From NCBI GenBank assembly GCA_029246545.1, contig JAQWMX010000005.1, positions 186,001 through 250,000 on the forward strand: a stretch of DNA of 64,000 nucleotides, written 5' to 3'. The stretch is from Gammaproteobacteria bacterium. Its GTDB lineage: Bacteria; Pseudomonadota; Gammaproteobacteria; Pseudomonadales; Pseudohongiellaceae. A model generated the notes under the pieces. The model had not been told where the DNA came from. It saw only the letters and a program-made list of their open reading frames with translations, and made no database searches. Shown in pieces: positions 55,775 to 64,000 of this stretch (position 1 is its first letter; each line of letters begins with the position of its first letter). The translations under genes and the position numbers were made by a program.

Positions 55775-56961
55775 CTGCGAATAAAGAGACCAACATAATT
55801 GCGACTAACATACGAGCCACCAGCCTAAAAAACCTGCCTCCTCTTAGTCTTTATATTCATATTCCTTGGTGTATAAAAAAATGTCCATACTGTGATTTTA
55901 ATTCACATGCTTTTGAAAAATCTTTCCCTGAAAAAGAATACATAAATGCATTACTGGAAGATTTACAAATGGATCTACACTATGTACAAGGCCGAACTTT
56001 ACAATCTATTTTCATTGGCGGCGGCACTCCTAGCTTATTTTCTCCAGAATCGCTTTCAAATTTGTTATCAAGTATTAATTCATTGATTCCTTTTGCTGAA
56101 GGTATAGAGATTACTCTGGAAGCTAACCCAGGAACATTTGAGCAAAATAAATTTTCAGAATTTCGTGCTGCCGGTATTAATCGTCTCTCTATAGGCATAC
56201 AAAGTTTTCAAACTGAATTTTTAAAAAAACTAGGGAGGGTACACACTGATCAGGAAGCATTACTTGCCCCTGAAATTGCACTGCAAGCAGGATTTGATAA
56301 CTTTAATTTAGATTTAATGTTCGGTTTGCCAGATCAGACATCAGAACAAGCTAGAGCTGACCTTATGCAAGCAGTAAAATTTAATCCCTCCCATATTTCC
56401 TGGTATCAATTAACCATAGAACCAAACACAGTTTTTTATAGTAAGCCGCCAACATTACCAGCAAGCTCATTAATAGAATCTATGCATGAAGAAGGCATAA
56501 AGTTGCTTGAATCTGAAAGTTTTGACAGGTATGAAATTTCAGCTTTTAGCAAATCCGGAAAACCAGCTCGACATAATATTAATTATTGGCAGTTTGGTGA
56601 TTATCTCGGTATCGGTGCGGGCGCACACGGCAAAATTAGTTTGCTAAATAAGAATAAAATCATGCGTACAAGAAAGAACCGACAGCCTCAGGCCTACCTT
56701 GACCCACATAAAGACTATTTAGCGGATATAACCCCTATTCCTGAGCAAGATCTGGTATTGGAGTTTATGATGAACGCATTACGATTAAGAGATGGCGTTA
56801 CAGAGAAGCTTTTACATGAAAGAACTGGGATCGAGCTTCAACCTGTTACTTCTATATTGGAAAAGCTCAGAAACGAAGGATTACTAAAGACAGATACTCT
56901 ATGCACTACCTCTAAAGGCTATAATCTATTAAATACTGTGCTGCAGGCTTTCATGAATTGA
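55771..56961 (+). CDS. hemW: HemW-type radical SAM protein (haem chaperone)
   Basis: Radical SAM protein of the oxygen-independent coproporphyrinogen oxidase-like group. The cluster motif CX3CX2C is CIKKCPYC near residue 34, followed by FIGGGTPSLFS. The extra N-terminal cysteine of genuine HemN is absent, so this is HemW, which delivers haem to proteins, rather than the biosynthetic enzyme. Followed by the Fnr/Anr gene. Confidence 0.92.
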   Translation: MTANKETNIIATNIRATSLKNLPPLSLYIHIPWCIKKCPYCDFNSHAFEKSFPEKEYINALLEDLQMDLHYVQGRTLQSIFIGGGTPSLFSPESLSNLLSSINSLIPFAEGIEITLEANPGTFEQNKFSEFRAAGINRLSIGIQSFQTEFLKKLGRVHTDQEALLAPEIALQAGFDNFNLDLMFGLPDQTSEQARADLMQAVKFNPSHISWYQLTIEPNTVFYSKPPTLPASSLIESMHEEGIKLLESESFDRYEISAFSKSGKPARHNINYWQFGDYLGIGAGAHGKISLLNKNKIMRTRKNRQPQAYLDPHKDYLADITPIPEQDLVLEFMMNALRLRDGVTEKLLHERTGIELQPVTSILEKLRNEGLLKTDTLCTTSKGYNLLNTVLQAFMN

Positions 56962-57024
56962 AAGCAACAGGTAATATTGCCCAATTAATATCTTAACCAA
57001 TAAAACAGGTAATTATATAGATCT

Positions 57025-57776
57025 ATGTCAAATGTTGCTTTGAACAAAGACACATGTACACATGTACACATGGTTTTATTCAGACATCTTGCACTAATTG
57101 CAATCTTAGAGGCTTATGCATGCCTCTAGCCATGGACGTAAAAGACATTGACCGTTTGGATAAAATTATTCAACGTGGTCGCCCTATTCAATCTGGAGAG
57201 CACCTTTATCGCGCTGGCGATGTGTTTTCTTCAATTTATGCTGTGCGCTCTGGCTCAATAAAAACCTATCTTGTAGATGATGAAGGCGTAGAACAAATCA
57301 CCGGTTTCTATTTACCTGGTGAAGTCTTGGGCTTTGACGGCATAGATAATACCGATCATGGTTGTAACGTTGTGGCGCTAGAAACATCCACGGTCTGTGA
57401 AATACCATTTAATCGTTTAGAAGAGCTAACTTTGCAAATACCAACATTGCAAAGACATTTTTCCCAATTGATGAGCAGACAAATCAAATCTGACCATCAA
57501 ATGCTATTAACGCTTAGTAAAAAGAATGCAGAAGGCCGAGTAGCAACACTTTTATCCAGCCTCTCACATCGCTACAGTCGACGAAAATTATCACCAAATG
57601 CCTTGCGATTGCCTATGTCTCGTATGGATATTGGTAATTTCCTTGGCCTAACCATTGAAACAGTTAGCCGTACATTCAGTCGTTTACAAAAAGAAAACAT
57701 TATTGACGTTGACGGCAGAGAAGTGGTTATTAATAACCATGATCGTCTAAACGAAATTTGCCATAAAAACCGCTAG
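57025..57776 (+). CDS. Fnr/Anr oxygen-responsive regulator; start region disrupted by a tandem repeat
   Basis: Crp/Fnr-family activator with a 4Fe-4S oxygen sensor. Counting from ATG 57054, three cluster cysteines form CX2CX5C (13, 16, 22) and the fourth is Cys104 in DHGCNVVAL. The C-terminal helix-turn-helix contains IGNFLGLTIETVSRTFSRL. An upstream ATG at 57025 would add MSNVALNKD, but an 8-bp tandem repeat puts it out of frame; with one repeat unit fewer the two join as NKDTCTHGFIQTSC. As the sequence stands, translation must begin at ATG 57054 inside the repeat (240 residues), where no ribosome site is seen. Confidence 0.85.
57052..57072. repeat. 8-bp tandem repeat at the fnr/anr start
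   Basis: The unit ACATGTAC occurs twice, followed by a partial unit ACATG. Since eight is not a multiple of three, each gain or loss of a unit changes the reading frame between the upstream ATG 57025 and the body of the gene. Confidence 0.9.
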
Positions 57777-57816
57777 TTTTTTATAATCCGCAAAGCCAAC
57801 ACAAGACATTAGTTAC

Positions 57817-58656
57817 ATGATGCGACTAGTACTTCTCATTTTTATTAGCATTCTTCCCTTTTCTAGTCTTGGTGCAGATAAGCCTCAGCGCATTGTCAGT
57901 ATGAGTTTATGTAGTGATGAATTATTACTTCTCTTATCTGAGCCTGCCAATATTGTTTCATTAAGCTACTTATCAGTAGACCCACGTTACTCATATTTAA
58001 ACAAAGATAATAATATTGACCTTACAGGGGTTTATCTAAACCGTGGCCAAGCCGAAGAAATTATTCCTTTAGAACCAGACTTAATTCTTAGCACTAGATT
58101 TAGTGCAAGCACTGCAGTCAACTTACTGCAAAACTTTGGCTATCCAGTCACTAATTTGGGCTTTCCCACAACCTTAGAGCAGACTTTTCAACAAATACAA
58201 GAAGTAGCGCAAATCTTAGGTGAACAAGAACGAGGAACAAGACTCATTCAAGTCCTACAAAATCGTATCAGAATAGTACAAGAAAGCCTTGAGCCTCAAC
58301 GAGACCTTACAGCTGTATTTTATTCCAACAATGGTTTTAGTTTTGGCAGCGGCACTTTAAGAGATGAGTTTTTAAATTCTCTTGGCATGAAAAATTTAGC
58401 CTCCGAGAAGGGATTAATAGGATCAGGAAAATTACCCATCGAATTATTAATTTCAGAACAACCAGATTTACTTTTGATCGATCAATCCGGTTTACATGAT
58501 GAAAAGCTTGCCCAACCTTTACTTCAACATCCAGTTCTTGAGCAATATTTCCCTGCTGAAAAAGTAATCGTGCTACCTAGCACTTTATTTCAATGTGCCG
58601 GTCCTAGTTTGGTTGAAGCCTATGAGCTAATGGCTCAGGCATTAGGTAAATTATAA
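57817..58656 (+). CDS. ABC transporter substrate-binding protein (BtuF/TroA-like)
   Basis: Periplasmic protein of 279 residues with a signal peptide (residues 1-19). The class III binding-protein fold is indicated by QRIVSMSLCSDELLLLL, the LEPDLILST helix and the C-terminal QPDLLLIDQSG. Such proteins bind cobalamin, haem or ferric siderophores. No riboswitch or TonB-dependent receptor nearby narrows the substrate. It overlaps the permease gene by one base. Confidence 0.82.
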   Translation: MMRLVLLIFISILPFSSLGADKPQRIVSMSLCSDELLLLLSEPANIVSLSYLSVDPRYSYLNKDNNIDLTGVYLNRGQAEEIIPLEPDLILSTRFSASTAVNLLQNFGYPVTNLGFPTTLEQTFQQIQEVAQILGEQERGTRLIQVLQNRIRIVQESLEPQRDLTAVFYSNNGFSFGSGTLRDEFLNSLGMKNLASEKGLIGSGKLPIELLISEQPDLLLIDQSGLHDEKLAQPLLQHPVLEQYFPAEKVIVLPSTLFQCAGPSLVEAYELMAQALGKL

Positions 58657-59654
58657 TGCCTACTTCAAAACAGCGATTTTATTTCTACCTATTATTACTT
58701 AGCGTACCGCTGTTTTTTATTTGGCATTTATACAGTGGCCCGACTGATCTTTCGATTATTACAGCACTTAAAGATCTGCTAAATGGTAACTCAAGCACTG
58801 ACGCTTTAATCTTTTCAGAAATACGCTTACCTAGAGCGCTGCTCGCTATTTGTATTGGTATCTCATTAGCACTTTCTGGTGCTGCATTGCAGGGCTTACT
58901 AATTAATCCATTGGCCAGTCCTGATTTACTTGGCGTTTCTCAATCAGGTGTTTTTGCAGCAGTGTTAGTTCTCTATTACGGCTTGGCATCTCTAAGTTGG
59001 TTTATTGTGCCTTTAGCAGCAATGTCGGGAGCGTTAATTGCTGTAGCAATTATTTTTTCACTAGCTGGAAAATATCAAGGCGCTTTAACAATTATTCTTA
59101 TCGGCATTGCTATTAATGCTCTTACCTCGGCCATGACTTCATTAGCATTAAACTTTGCACCTAACCCCTTTGCCCTTCAAGAAATTTATTTTTGGATGCT
59201 GGGATCATTAAGTAATCGAAGTAGCAATGAATTATTTTTCGCCTTACCTTTTATGATGCTAGGTTGGGCTTTAATTTTTCCGCGTAAACGTTTTTTAGAT
59301 GCTATGAGCTTGGGAGAAGATACAGCATTATCTCTAGGCTTTAATTTAAAGAAACAAAAATTACTATTAATTTTTGGTGTTGCTTTATGTACTGGCGCTT
59401 CAGTTGCTGTGAGCGGCAATATCAGTTTTATTGGCTTAATGGTTCCGCATTTGTTACGCCCTTTAGTAAACAATGAACCAGGTAGACTACTCACCTACAG
59501 CGCTTTAGGCGGCGCTTCATTATTATTACTGGCTGACACTTTGGTGCAAAATATCCCCGGACCACAAGAGCTACAAGTTGGAGTTATCACTGCTGCATTA
59601 GGTGGGCCATTCTTTTTATTGTTAATTTTTAAAAATCGGCATTTATTAAGATGA
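58656..59654 (+). CDS. FecCD/BtuC-type ABC permease
   Basis: Polytopic permease of 332 residues with about ten helices. Family marks are LPRALLAICIGISLALSGAALQGLLINPLASPDLLG near residue 57 and the coupling region FIGLMVPHLLRPLV near residue 258. Second gene of a three-gene importer, overlapping both neighbours (TAATG before, ATGA after). The substrate is a metal chelate or cobalamin. Confidence 0.88.
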   Translation: MPTSKQRFYFYLLLLSVPLFFIWHLYSGPTDLSIITALKDLLNGNSSTDALIFSEIRLPRALLAICIGISLALSGAALQGLLINPLASPDLLGVSQSGVFAAVLVLYYGLASLSWFIVPLAAMSGALIAVAIIFSLAGKYQGALTIILIGIAINALTSAMTSLALNFAPNPFALQEIYFWMLGSLSNRSSNELFFALPFMMLGWALIFPRKRFLDAMSLGEDTALSLGFNLKKQKLLLIFGVALCTGASVAVSGNISFIGLMVPHLLRPLVNNEPGRLLTYSALGGASLLLLADTLVQNIPGPQELQVGVITAALGGPFFLLLIFKNRHLLR

Positions 59655-60427
59655 CTCCAATAATTAAGGCAAACAATCTCTGCTGGGAGATTAATCAAAC
59701 CAAGATTATTAACGATATAAGTCTTACTATTGAAAGTGGTCAAGTATTAGGGATTATTGGCCCAAATGGAGCTGGTAAGTCGTCTTTGTTAAAAATACTT
59801 GCTCGAATCAATAAGCCACAAACAGGCAAGTTAAATTTATTTGATAAGCCCTATACAGAAATAGACTTACGCTCCTTTGCAAAAAAAATTGCCTACTTGG
59901 AGCAAAATGCTCCAGTCAATTGGCCTATATTAGTTGAGAAAGTTATCGAGCTTGGACGCAGCCCTCATCAAAAATCATACGCAAAACTAAACCCAGAAGA
60001 TAATGTGGCTATAAAAAAAGCAATCGAAGCTACAGGTATAAAGCATCTGTTAGGAAGAGTAATCTCATCATTATCACAAGGTGAAAAAATGTTAGTTGCT
60101 CTTAGCAGAATTTTCAGCTTAGAACCCAAACTTATTCTGGCCGATGAACCGACCGCAGCATTAGATCCGTATCATCAATTATTAATTATGGAGTTATTGC
60201 AAAACCACACTAAGACAAATCAAGATCAAGCTGCTGTGGTTGTCCTGCATGATTTAAGTCTTGCTACACGTTTCTGTGACAAGCTCTTATTAATGCATAA
60301 AGGAAAAATTGTTAGTTCTGGCACAACAGAAAGCGTTCTTAGTGATGAAAATTTACGCGAGTATTATAAAATCAACTGCTATAGTGATTTTAAGCAAGGG
60401 CTGATTCAGCCCTTAAACAGAATATAA
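59651..60427 (+). CDS. ABC transporter ATP-binding protein (BtuD/FecE-like)
   Basis: Nucleotide-binding subunit of 258 residues: Walker A GPNGAGKSSLL near residue 37, Q-loop AYLEQNAPV, signature SSLSQGEKMLVALSR (LSQGE in place of LSGGQ), Walker B LILADEPTAALD and switch His in VVVLHDLSLA. It completes the importer with the two genes before it. Confidence 0.9.
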   Translation: MTPIIKANNLCWEINQTKIINDISLTIESGQVLGIIGPNGAGKSSLLKILARINKPQTGKLNLFDKPYTEIDLRSFAKKIAYLEQNAPVNWPILVEKVIELGRSPHQKSYAKLNPEDNVAIKKAIEATGIKHLLGRVISSLSQGEKMLVALSRIFSLEPKLILADEPTAALDPYHQLLIMELLQNHTKTNQDQAAVVVLHDLSLATRFCDKLLLMHKGKIVSSGTTESVLSDENLREYYKINCYSDFKQGLIQPLNRI

Positions 60428-60451
60428 TTCTTTATTTATAGAGGAATCGAA

Positions 60452-60880
60452 GTGGCTATTTGGAAAACATCAACAAGCCCAGAAGAAATAAACCAACGCC
60501 TTGCTAATTGGATGGCTGGTAACTTGGGAATTAGCTTCACCGAAGTTGGTGATGATTATTTAAAAGCTACAATGCCACTGTCTCACTTAACTAGTCAGCA
60601 TATGGGCTTCATACATGGTGGTGCGAATGTTGTCTTAGCTGAAACTATAGCAAATATTGGCTCCATTATGTGCTGTGAAAAAGACCAGACCGTAGTTGGA
60701 TTAGATATTAATGCTAATCATATTCGACCCGGCAAAAGCACAGTCACAGCAACTGCTAAACCTATTCACATTGGCCGATCTACTATGGTTTGGGAAGTAA
60801 ACATCCACGATGAAAATGACAAGCTAACTTGCATTTCTCGATTTACTGGGGCCGTAATCCCCAAACCTCAAAACAATTAG
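60452..60880 (+). CDS. Hotdog-fold thioesterase (PaaI/YbdB/MenI-like)
   Basis: A 142-residue acyl-CoA thioesterase of the hotdog fold. The start is GTG 60452 with GAGGA six bases before it. The active-site region is HMGFIHGGANVVLAETIANIGS near residue 50, with the catalytic acid in the ETIAN helix; GLDINANHIRPG follows. The substrate (DHNA-CoA, aryl-CoA or a general acyl-CoA) cannot be told. Five bases separate it from argE. Confidence 0.85.
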   Translation: MAIWKTSTSPEEINQRLANWMAGNLGISFTEVGDDYLKATMPLSHLTSQHMGFIHGGANVVLAETIANIGSIMCCEKDQTVVGLDINANHIRPGKSTVTATAKPIHIGRSTMVWEVNIHDENDKLTCISRFTGAVIPKPQNN

Positions 60881-60885
60881 AAGCG

Positions 60886-62055
60886 ATGGATACTCCTCAT
60901 TTTAAGGGCACATCGGGTTTTTTAAGCCTGTTTAATCATCTACTGAGCCTTGCAACCGTAAGTTCTGCCAATCCAGCATTAGACCAGTCAAACTTACCTG
61001 TCATACATTTGCTTGCTGAAGTTTTTGAACAACTGGGGTTTTCATGCGAACTAATTCCGGTTTCCAACGCCCCTGCAAAAGCCAACTTAATTGCAACTTA
61101 CGGCTCTGGTCCAGGCGGCCTAGTTTTATCGGGGCATACAGATACCGTGCCTTTTGATGAAGCGCTTTGGCAGCATAACCCTTTGCAGATAACTGAAAAA
61201 GATAATCGCCTTTACGGGCTTGGCTCAACTGATATGAAAGGTTTTTTTGCAGTTATCTATGCGGCGCTGGAACCTCTATTAAATCAGGATCTTCCCTTCA
61301 AACAGCCTCTTATTATTCTGGCAACCGCCGATGAAGAAAGCTCAATGAACGGCGCCAGAGAACTAGCAAAAATAGGAAAGCCTAAAGCTCGCTATGCCGT
61401 AATAGGAGAACCCACCAGTTTAAAACCAATTAATATGCATAAAAGCATCATGTTGGAGACCATCCGTATTCAGGGCCAAAGTGGTCATTCTTCCAATCCT
61501 GCTTTAGGGAAAAATGCACTTGAAGCGATGCACGAAGTCATTGCTGCGCTGTTAAATTTTCGTCAATTGCTGCAAGCAGAGTATAAAAATCCGCATTTTG
61601 ATATCGATATCCCCACCATGAACCTTGGCGCCATTCACGGCGGCGACAACCCAAATCGAATTTGTGGCCACTGTGATTTAGAATTCGATGTGCGTCTTTT
61701 ACCGGGCATGGGAAATGATTCAATAAGAGAAAAGATCAAAGCACTAGTAGAGCCAATTGCCAAAAAATATCAGACAGAAATAAATCTATCCTCATTATTC
61801 CCCGGCGTCGAAGCCTTTGAGAATAAAGACAGTGAATTAGTAAGAATCGCCGAAAAGCTTACAGGTCACAGTGCAATGAGCGTAGCTTTTGGTACTGAAG
61901 CGCCCTTTCTACAAGAGCTCGGGATGGATACTATTGTACTCGGCCCTGGCTCTATCGACCTTGCACATCAACCAAATGAGTACATGGATGTAAACCAAGT
62001 ACAGCCAGCCATTACTATTATTCAGGATTTAGTTAAGCGCTGTTGTTTAATCTGA
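60886..62055 (+). CDS. argE: Acetylornithine deacetylase
   Basis: M20-family zinc amidohydrolase that frees ornithine in arginine synthesis. The first metal ligand is in LVLSGHTDTVPFDEALW near residue 78; the bridging Asp and catalytic Glu are in LYGLGSTDMKGFFA and ATADEESSMNGA; a late ligand is PGSIDLAHQPNEYMD. ATG 60886 follows the thioesterase stop closely and gives 389 residues, the usual size; the longer frame from 60829 overlaps the thioesterase. It is the ArgE rather than DapE type by the GSTDMKGFF and FGTEAPFLQ blocks. Confidence 0.92.
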   Translation: MDTPHFKGTSGFLSLFNHLLSLATVSSANPALDQSNLPVIHLLAEVFEQLGFSCELIPVSNAPAKANLIATYGSGPGGLVLSGHTDTVPFDEALWQHNPLQITEKDNRLYGLGSTDMKGFFAVIYAALEPLLNQDLPFKQPLIILATADEESSMNGARELAKIGKPKARYAVIGEPTSLKPINMHKSIMLETIRIQGQSGHSSNPALGKNALEAMHEVIAALLNFRQLLQAEYKNPHFDIDIPTMNLGAIHGGDNPNRICGHCDLEFDVRLLPGMGNDSIREKIKALVEPIAKKYQTEINLSSLFPGVEAFENKDSELVRIAEKLTGHSAMSVAFGTEAPFLQELGMDTIVLGPGSIDLAHQPNEYMDVNQVQPAITIIQDLVKRCCLI

Positions 62056-62068
62056 GCTATTTTAGCTG

Positions 62069-62096
62069 ACGGGATACAGTTAATCCCGTTATATCT
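62069..62096 (+). terminator. Probable terminator after argE
   Basis: ACGGGAT (62069-62075) pairs with ATCCCGT (62083-62089) around a 7-base loop, followed by TATATCTTT, 13 bases after the argE stop. The T-run is interrupted, so its strength is uncertain. Confidence 0.6.
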
Positions 62097-62198
62097 TTGA
62101 GGTATGAGTGAAAGTGACACTGAATACGTAAATTTCAGCAATGGCAAACTTCTTTATCATAATATTCTAGTTTTGCCGAAAATGAGATTGCACTGAAC

Positions 62199-62222
62199 GT
62201 CCGCTTACAGAAGAAAGCGGAC
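62199..62222. other. Hairpin between argE and the PEP-synthase-like gene
   Basis: GTCCGCTT (62199-62206) and AAGCGGAC (62215-62222) form a perfect 8-bp stem with an 8-base loop, 41 bases beyond the stop of the minus-strand gene. No T-run follows on either strand, so I do not call it a terminator. Confidence 0.55.
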
Positions 62223-62262
62223 ATTAACCTCACACCAGTTTAAAAAACATGATGGCCTGATT

Positions 62263-64000
62263 CTAATAAACCCAGGGTCTTGCTTGTTTAATCGCTAGCA
62301 CACCATCAAGAGTGATCTTGAATTCTATTTCCATTGCGAACTCTTCACCGCTTTCAATTTCATAAAGCTCACGAAAACCGTTATGAATACGATTCATGTA
62401 ATCACGTAAGCCAACTCTATATTCATCAGTTAATAACAGTTCACCTTGAGTTCGATTAGAGCTGCTAATTTGTCGATCTTTTATTGGCAATACGGAATTT
62501 AAAAGAATCTCTTCAGGAATAGATTCTTGGTTAGGATTTGTAACTAGATCTTCACCAGCTTGTACATTAACGTAATAAGTACGCCCTGGATTAACGCCTG
62601 TAACTTCGTAAACAATGTCATCACTGACAGCGACTCCATTGGCTGCCTCGTCATCATAATTAGGGTGAACTAAAATCCCCATTGCCGCAGAAAAATGGTC
62701 TATCTTATAGAACTCTCTTTCTTCAAAAGCGCGGAAATTCCACAAAGATGCAAAAACCTGTTTTACTGATTTGGCAATGTGGCCTTCGCTAGGACGATGC
62801 GTGTAAGAATCATAAAGCCCTGCTCCACTAAAGCCTGGTAGATCTTCATTATTAGTACTGGAGCGTAAACGTATAGGTAATGATTCAGGAAATGAATTCT
62901 GCATTTCAGCTAAGGCATTCATCATCCAGGCTGGCATATCACCATCTTCAATACCATCACGCATAATTTCTAGTACGCGTTCTCTTTCATCTGCATCGTC
63001 GTTGAAAGATGGAAGCGCCAGCATACGTTCTACATCGTTATAAAAATTATTGTGCTGCATGAATTCATCGTAAAAATAAAAAGGAATGGCGAAACCATCT
63101 GGTATCGCTTCTGCTGGAAAATCCAAGGTACGTAAGGTCGCAACATTAGCTGCCTTAACGCCAATGTTAATCGAGTCAGTAAAGCCAACATCAGCCAATG
63201 GTCGAATAGTTGTTACCGACAAATCGCGCTCTGGTAGCTGGGGTTCCGTCGGGCGCAAATTGGCATAAAATTCTTCTACTTCGTTTGAGTTCGCTTCACG
63301 GATTTCATAACCATCAGCAGCAACCCGGTAATACACATAGCGCCCTATTAGATTTGAAATTGCCTCTTGTTCTGTAGCATTACGAATATAAGCGTTTGGA
63401 ATGCTATCTTGCACCGCCCGTAAGTTTACATGTGATAATGGCGTTTGGCGAAAGCCCGTAATAATCCCGGCAACATGCGGCATTTCATTCGGCAAACTTT
63501 TATAAAGCACTACATCACGTGAACCAGGCCTTTCATCGAGCTCCATCAAACGCAAAATGCCGAAGCCTTCTGCTTCATTTAAAGGTAAATAGGCGATGTC
63601 AGAAAATTCATCTTCATCTAAAAATACTGACAGATTTCCAGCTGCAAACTGATCACGCTGACTTTCATAAAGATTAAGAGCTGCAGGCATTGGATGATAA
63701 GCAAGTTTATCCGCCAAAATGGGCGCATTATTAATCAGCTCATCATGAGCAGTCTGCAATAAGTCGTATGGGTATCTGTCAAAGGGTTCAAACTCATAGG
63801 TGTATAAACCAGCTTCTCCATTAGGGGCACTTAATAAGGGCCAATAAACTAATACCCCTCGCATTATCCTGCCATCGTTTTCCCCCATGCCATCTCTGGA
63901 ACTCATGCCATAATTACGCATAAAGCTCGAATGGTTGCGATGCCTTAAGGTATTCATAAAATAAGTTGTAGGGTTTCCAGTGTTGGCGCCAGCGATGATG
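62263..64000 (-). CDS. PEP/pyruvate-binding (PPDK-N ATP-grasp) protein with permuted domains, 5' partial
   Basis: The frame is open to the window edge, so the N-terminus is missing; the ATG at 63957 is internal because conserved sequence (AGANTGNPTTYF) continues upstream. The visible part starts with an unassigned region (TLRHRNHSSFMRNYGM, ENDGRIMRGVLVYWPLL), then a mobile swivel-like domain with the catalytic-His region GFRQTPLSHVNLRAV, then a PPDK-N/ATP-grasp domain from GVKAANVATLRTL through RLRSSTNNEDLPGFSGAGLYDS to EFKITLDGVLAIKQARPW. In PEP synthase the ATP-grasp domain comes first; here the order is reversed and the PEP-binding barrel is not seen. Reaction unknown, probably a phosphotransfer. 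Confidence 0.78.
   Translation of the reverse strand, partial: IIAGANTGNPTTYFMNTLRHRNHSSFMRNYGMSSRDGMGENDGRIMRGVLVYWPLLSAPNGEAGLYTYEFEPFDRYPYDLLQTAHDELINNAPILADKLAYHPMPAALNLYESQRDQFAAGNLSVFLDEDEFSDIAYLPLNEAEGFGILRLMELDERPGSRDVVLYKSLPNEMPHVAGIITGFRQTPLSHVNLRAVQDSIPNAYIRNATEQEAISNLIGRYVYYRVAADGYEIREANSNEVEEFYANLRPTEPQLPERDLSVTTIRPLADVGFTDSINIGVKAANVATLRTLDFPAEAIPDGFAIPFYFYDEFMQHNNFYNDVERMLALPSFNDDADERERVLEIMRDGIEDGDMPAWMMNALAEMQNSFPESLPIRLRSSTNNEDLPGFSGAGLYDSYTHRPSEGHIAKSVKQVFASLWNFRAFEEREFYKIDHFSAAMGILVHPNYDDEAANGVAVSDDIVYEVTGVNPGRTYYVNVQAGEDLVTNPNQESIPEEILLNSVLPIKDRQISSSNRTQGELLLTDEYRVGLRDYMNRIHNGFRELYEIESGEEFAMEIEFKITLDGVLAIKQARPWVY

Noticed and set aside
62263-63957. ATG 63957 as the true start of the PEP-synthase-like gene
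   Set aside because: The same frame stays open with plausible coding sequence to the window edge, so the gene is cut by the window.

Overview
The window is AT-rich DNA (roughly 40% GC by eye) from a gammaproteobacterium, most likely a marine, free-living member near the Pseudomonadales/Cellvibrionales. The reason is gene order. Several blocks follow Pseudomonas aeruginosa almost gene for gene: ntrC-trmL-secB-rhodanese-gpmI-envC-ctpA-hisF-hisH-hisB-mutY-yggX; hemC-hemD-hemX-hemY divergent from argH; lptM-lysA-dapF-DUF484; and gshB-tonB-yqgE-ruvX / pilT / yggS-proC-yggT-metX-metW-DUF4426-rdgB-hemW followed by an Fnr/Anr regulator. No rRNA, CRISPR array, prophage or transposase was seen. There is one tRNA (Phe).

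Layout. 1-10.9 kb: the C-terminal part of NtrC, protein export (SecB), glycolysis (GpmI), cell-division hydrolase control (EnvC, CtpA), histidine biosynthesis without hisA, then DNA repair and iron handling (MutY, YggX). 11-14.4 kb: tRNA-Phe and a YjbE/YjbH/YjbF-like exopolysaccharide operon with a terminator inside it. 14.7-21.5 kb: an accessory island with a CDP-alcohol phosphatidyltransferase and a flippase-like membrane protein facing a six-gene operon (GTP cyclohydrolase II, stand-alone RibD reductase domain, MDR dehydrogenase, PTPS-like enzyme, glycosyltransferase, methyltransferase). That operon looks like an uncharacterised pterin/pyrimidine-derived pathway. 21.5-32.8 kb: housekeeping genes (cysQ, yrfG, hslR, gshA, dsbB, a DedA-reductase fusion, hemB, trxA, rho, ubiD) and one decayed methyltransferase gene. 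32.8-33.6 kb: a double-glycine-leader peptide gene broken by a frameshift and a small membrane protein behind it. 33.6-44.9 kb: haem, arginine and lysine biosynthesis plus the LemA/M48 pair. 44.9-50.5 kb: a pilus-type response regulator with two unknown genes, gshB, a TonB-like gene, yqgE, ruvX and a frameshifted pilT. 50.5-64 kb: proC, methionine biosynthesis, rdgB, hemW, Fnr/Anr, a BtuFCD-type ABC importer, a thioesterase, argE, and a PEP-synthase-like protein that runs off the window.

Most unusual signals. (1) A repeat of about 120 bp occurs three times, each time a few bases after a stop codon and always in the same orientation to the gene before it, with an internal stem kept by different bases; this looks like a structured 3'-UTR element. 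(2) The pterin-like operon. (3) Three reading frames broken at simple-sequence tracts: a T run in the GG-leader peptide, a C run in pilT and an 8-bp tandem repeat at the start of fnr/anr. These could be real decay, phase-variable switches or assembly errors. All functional calls rest on recognised sequence motifs and gene order; no database search was possible.
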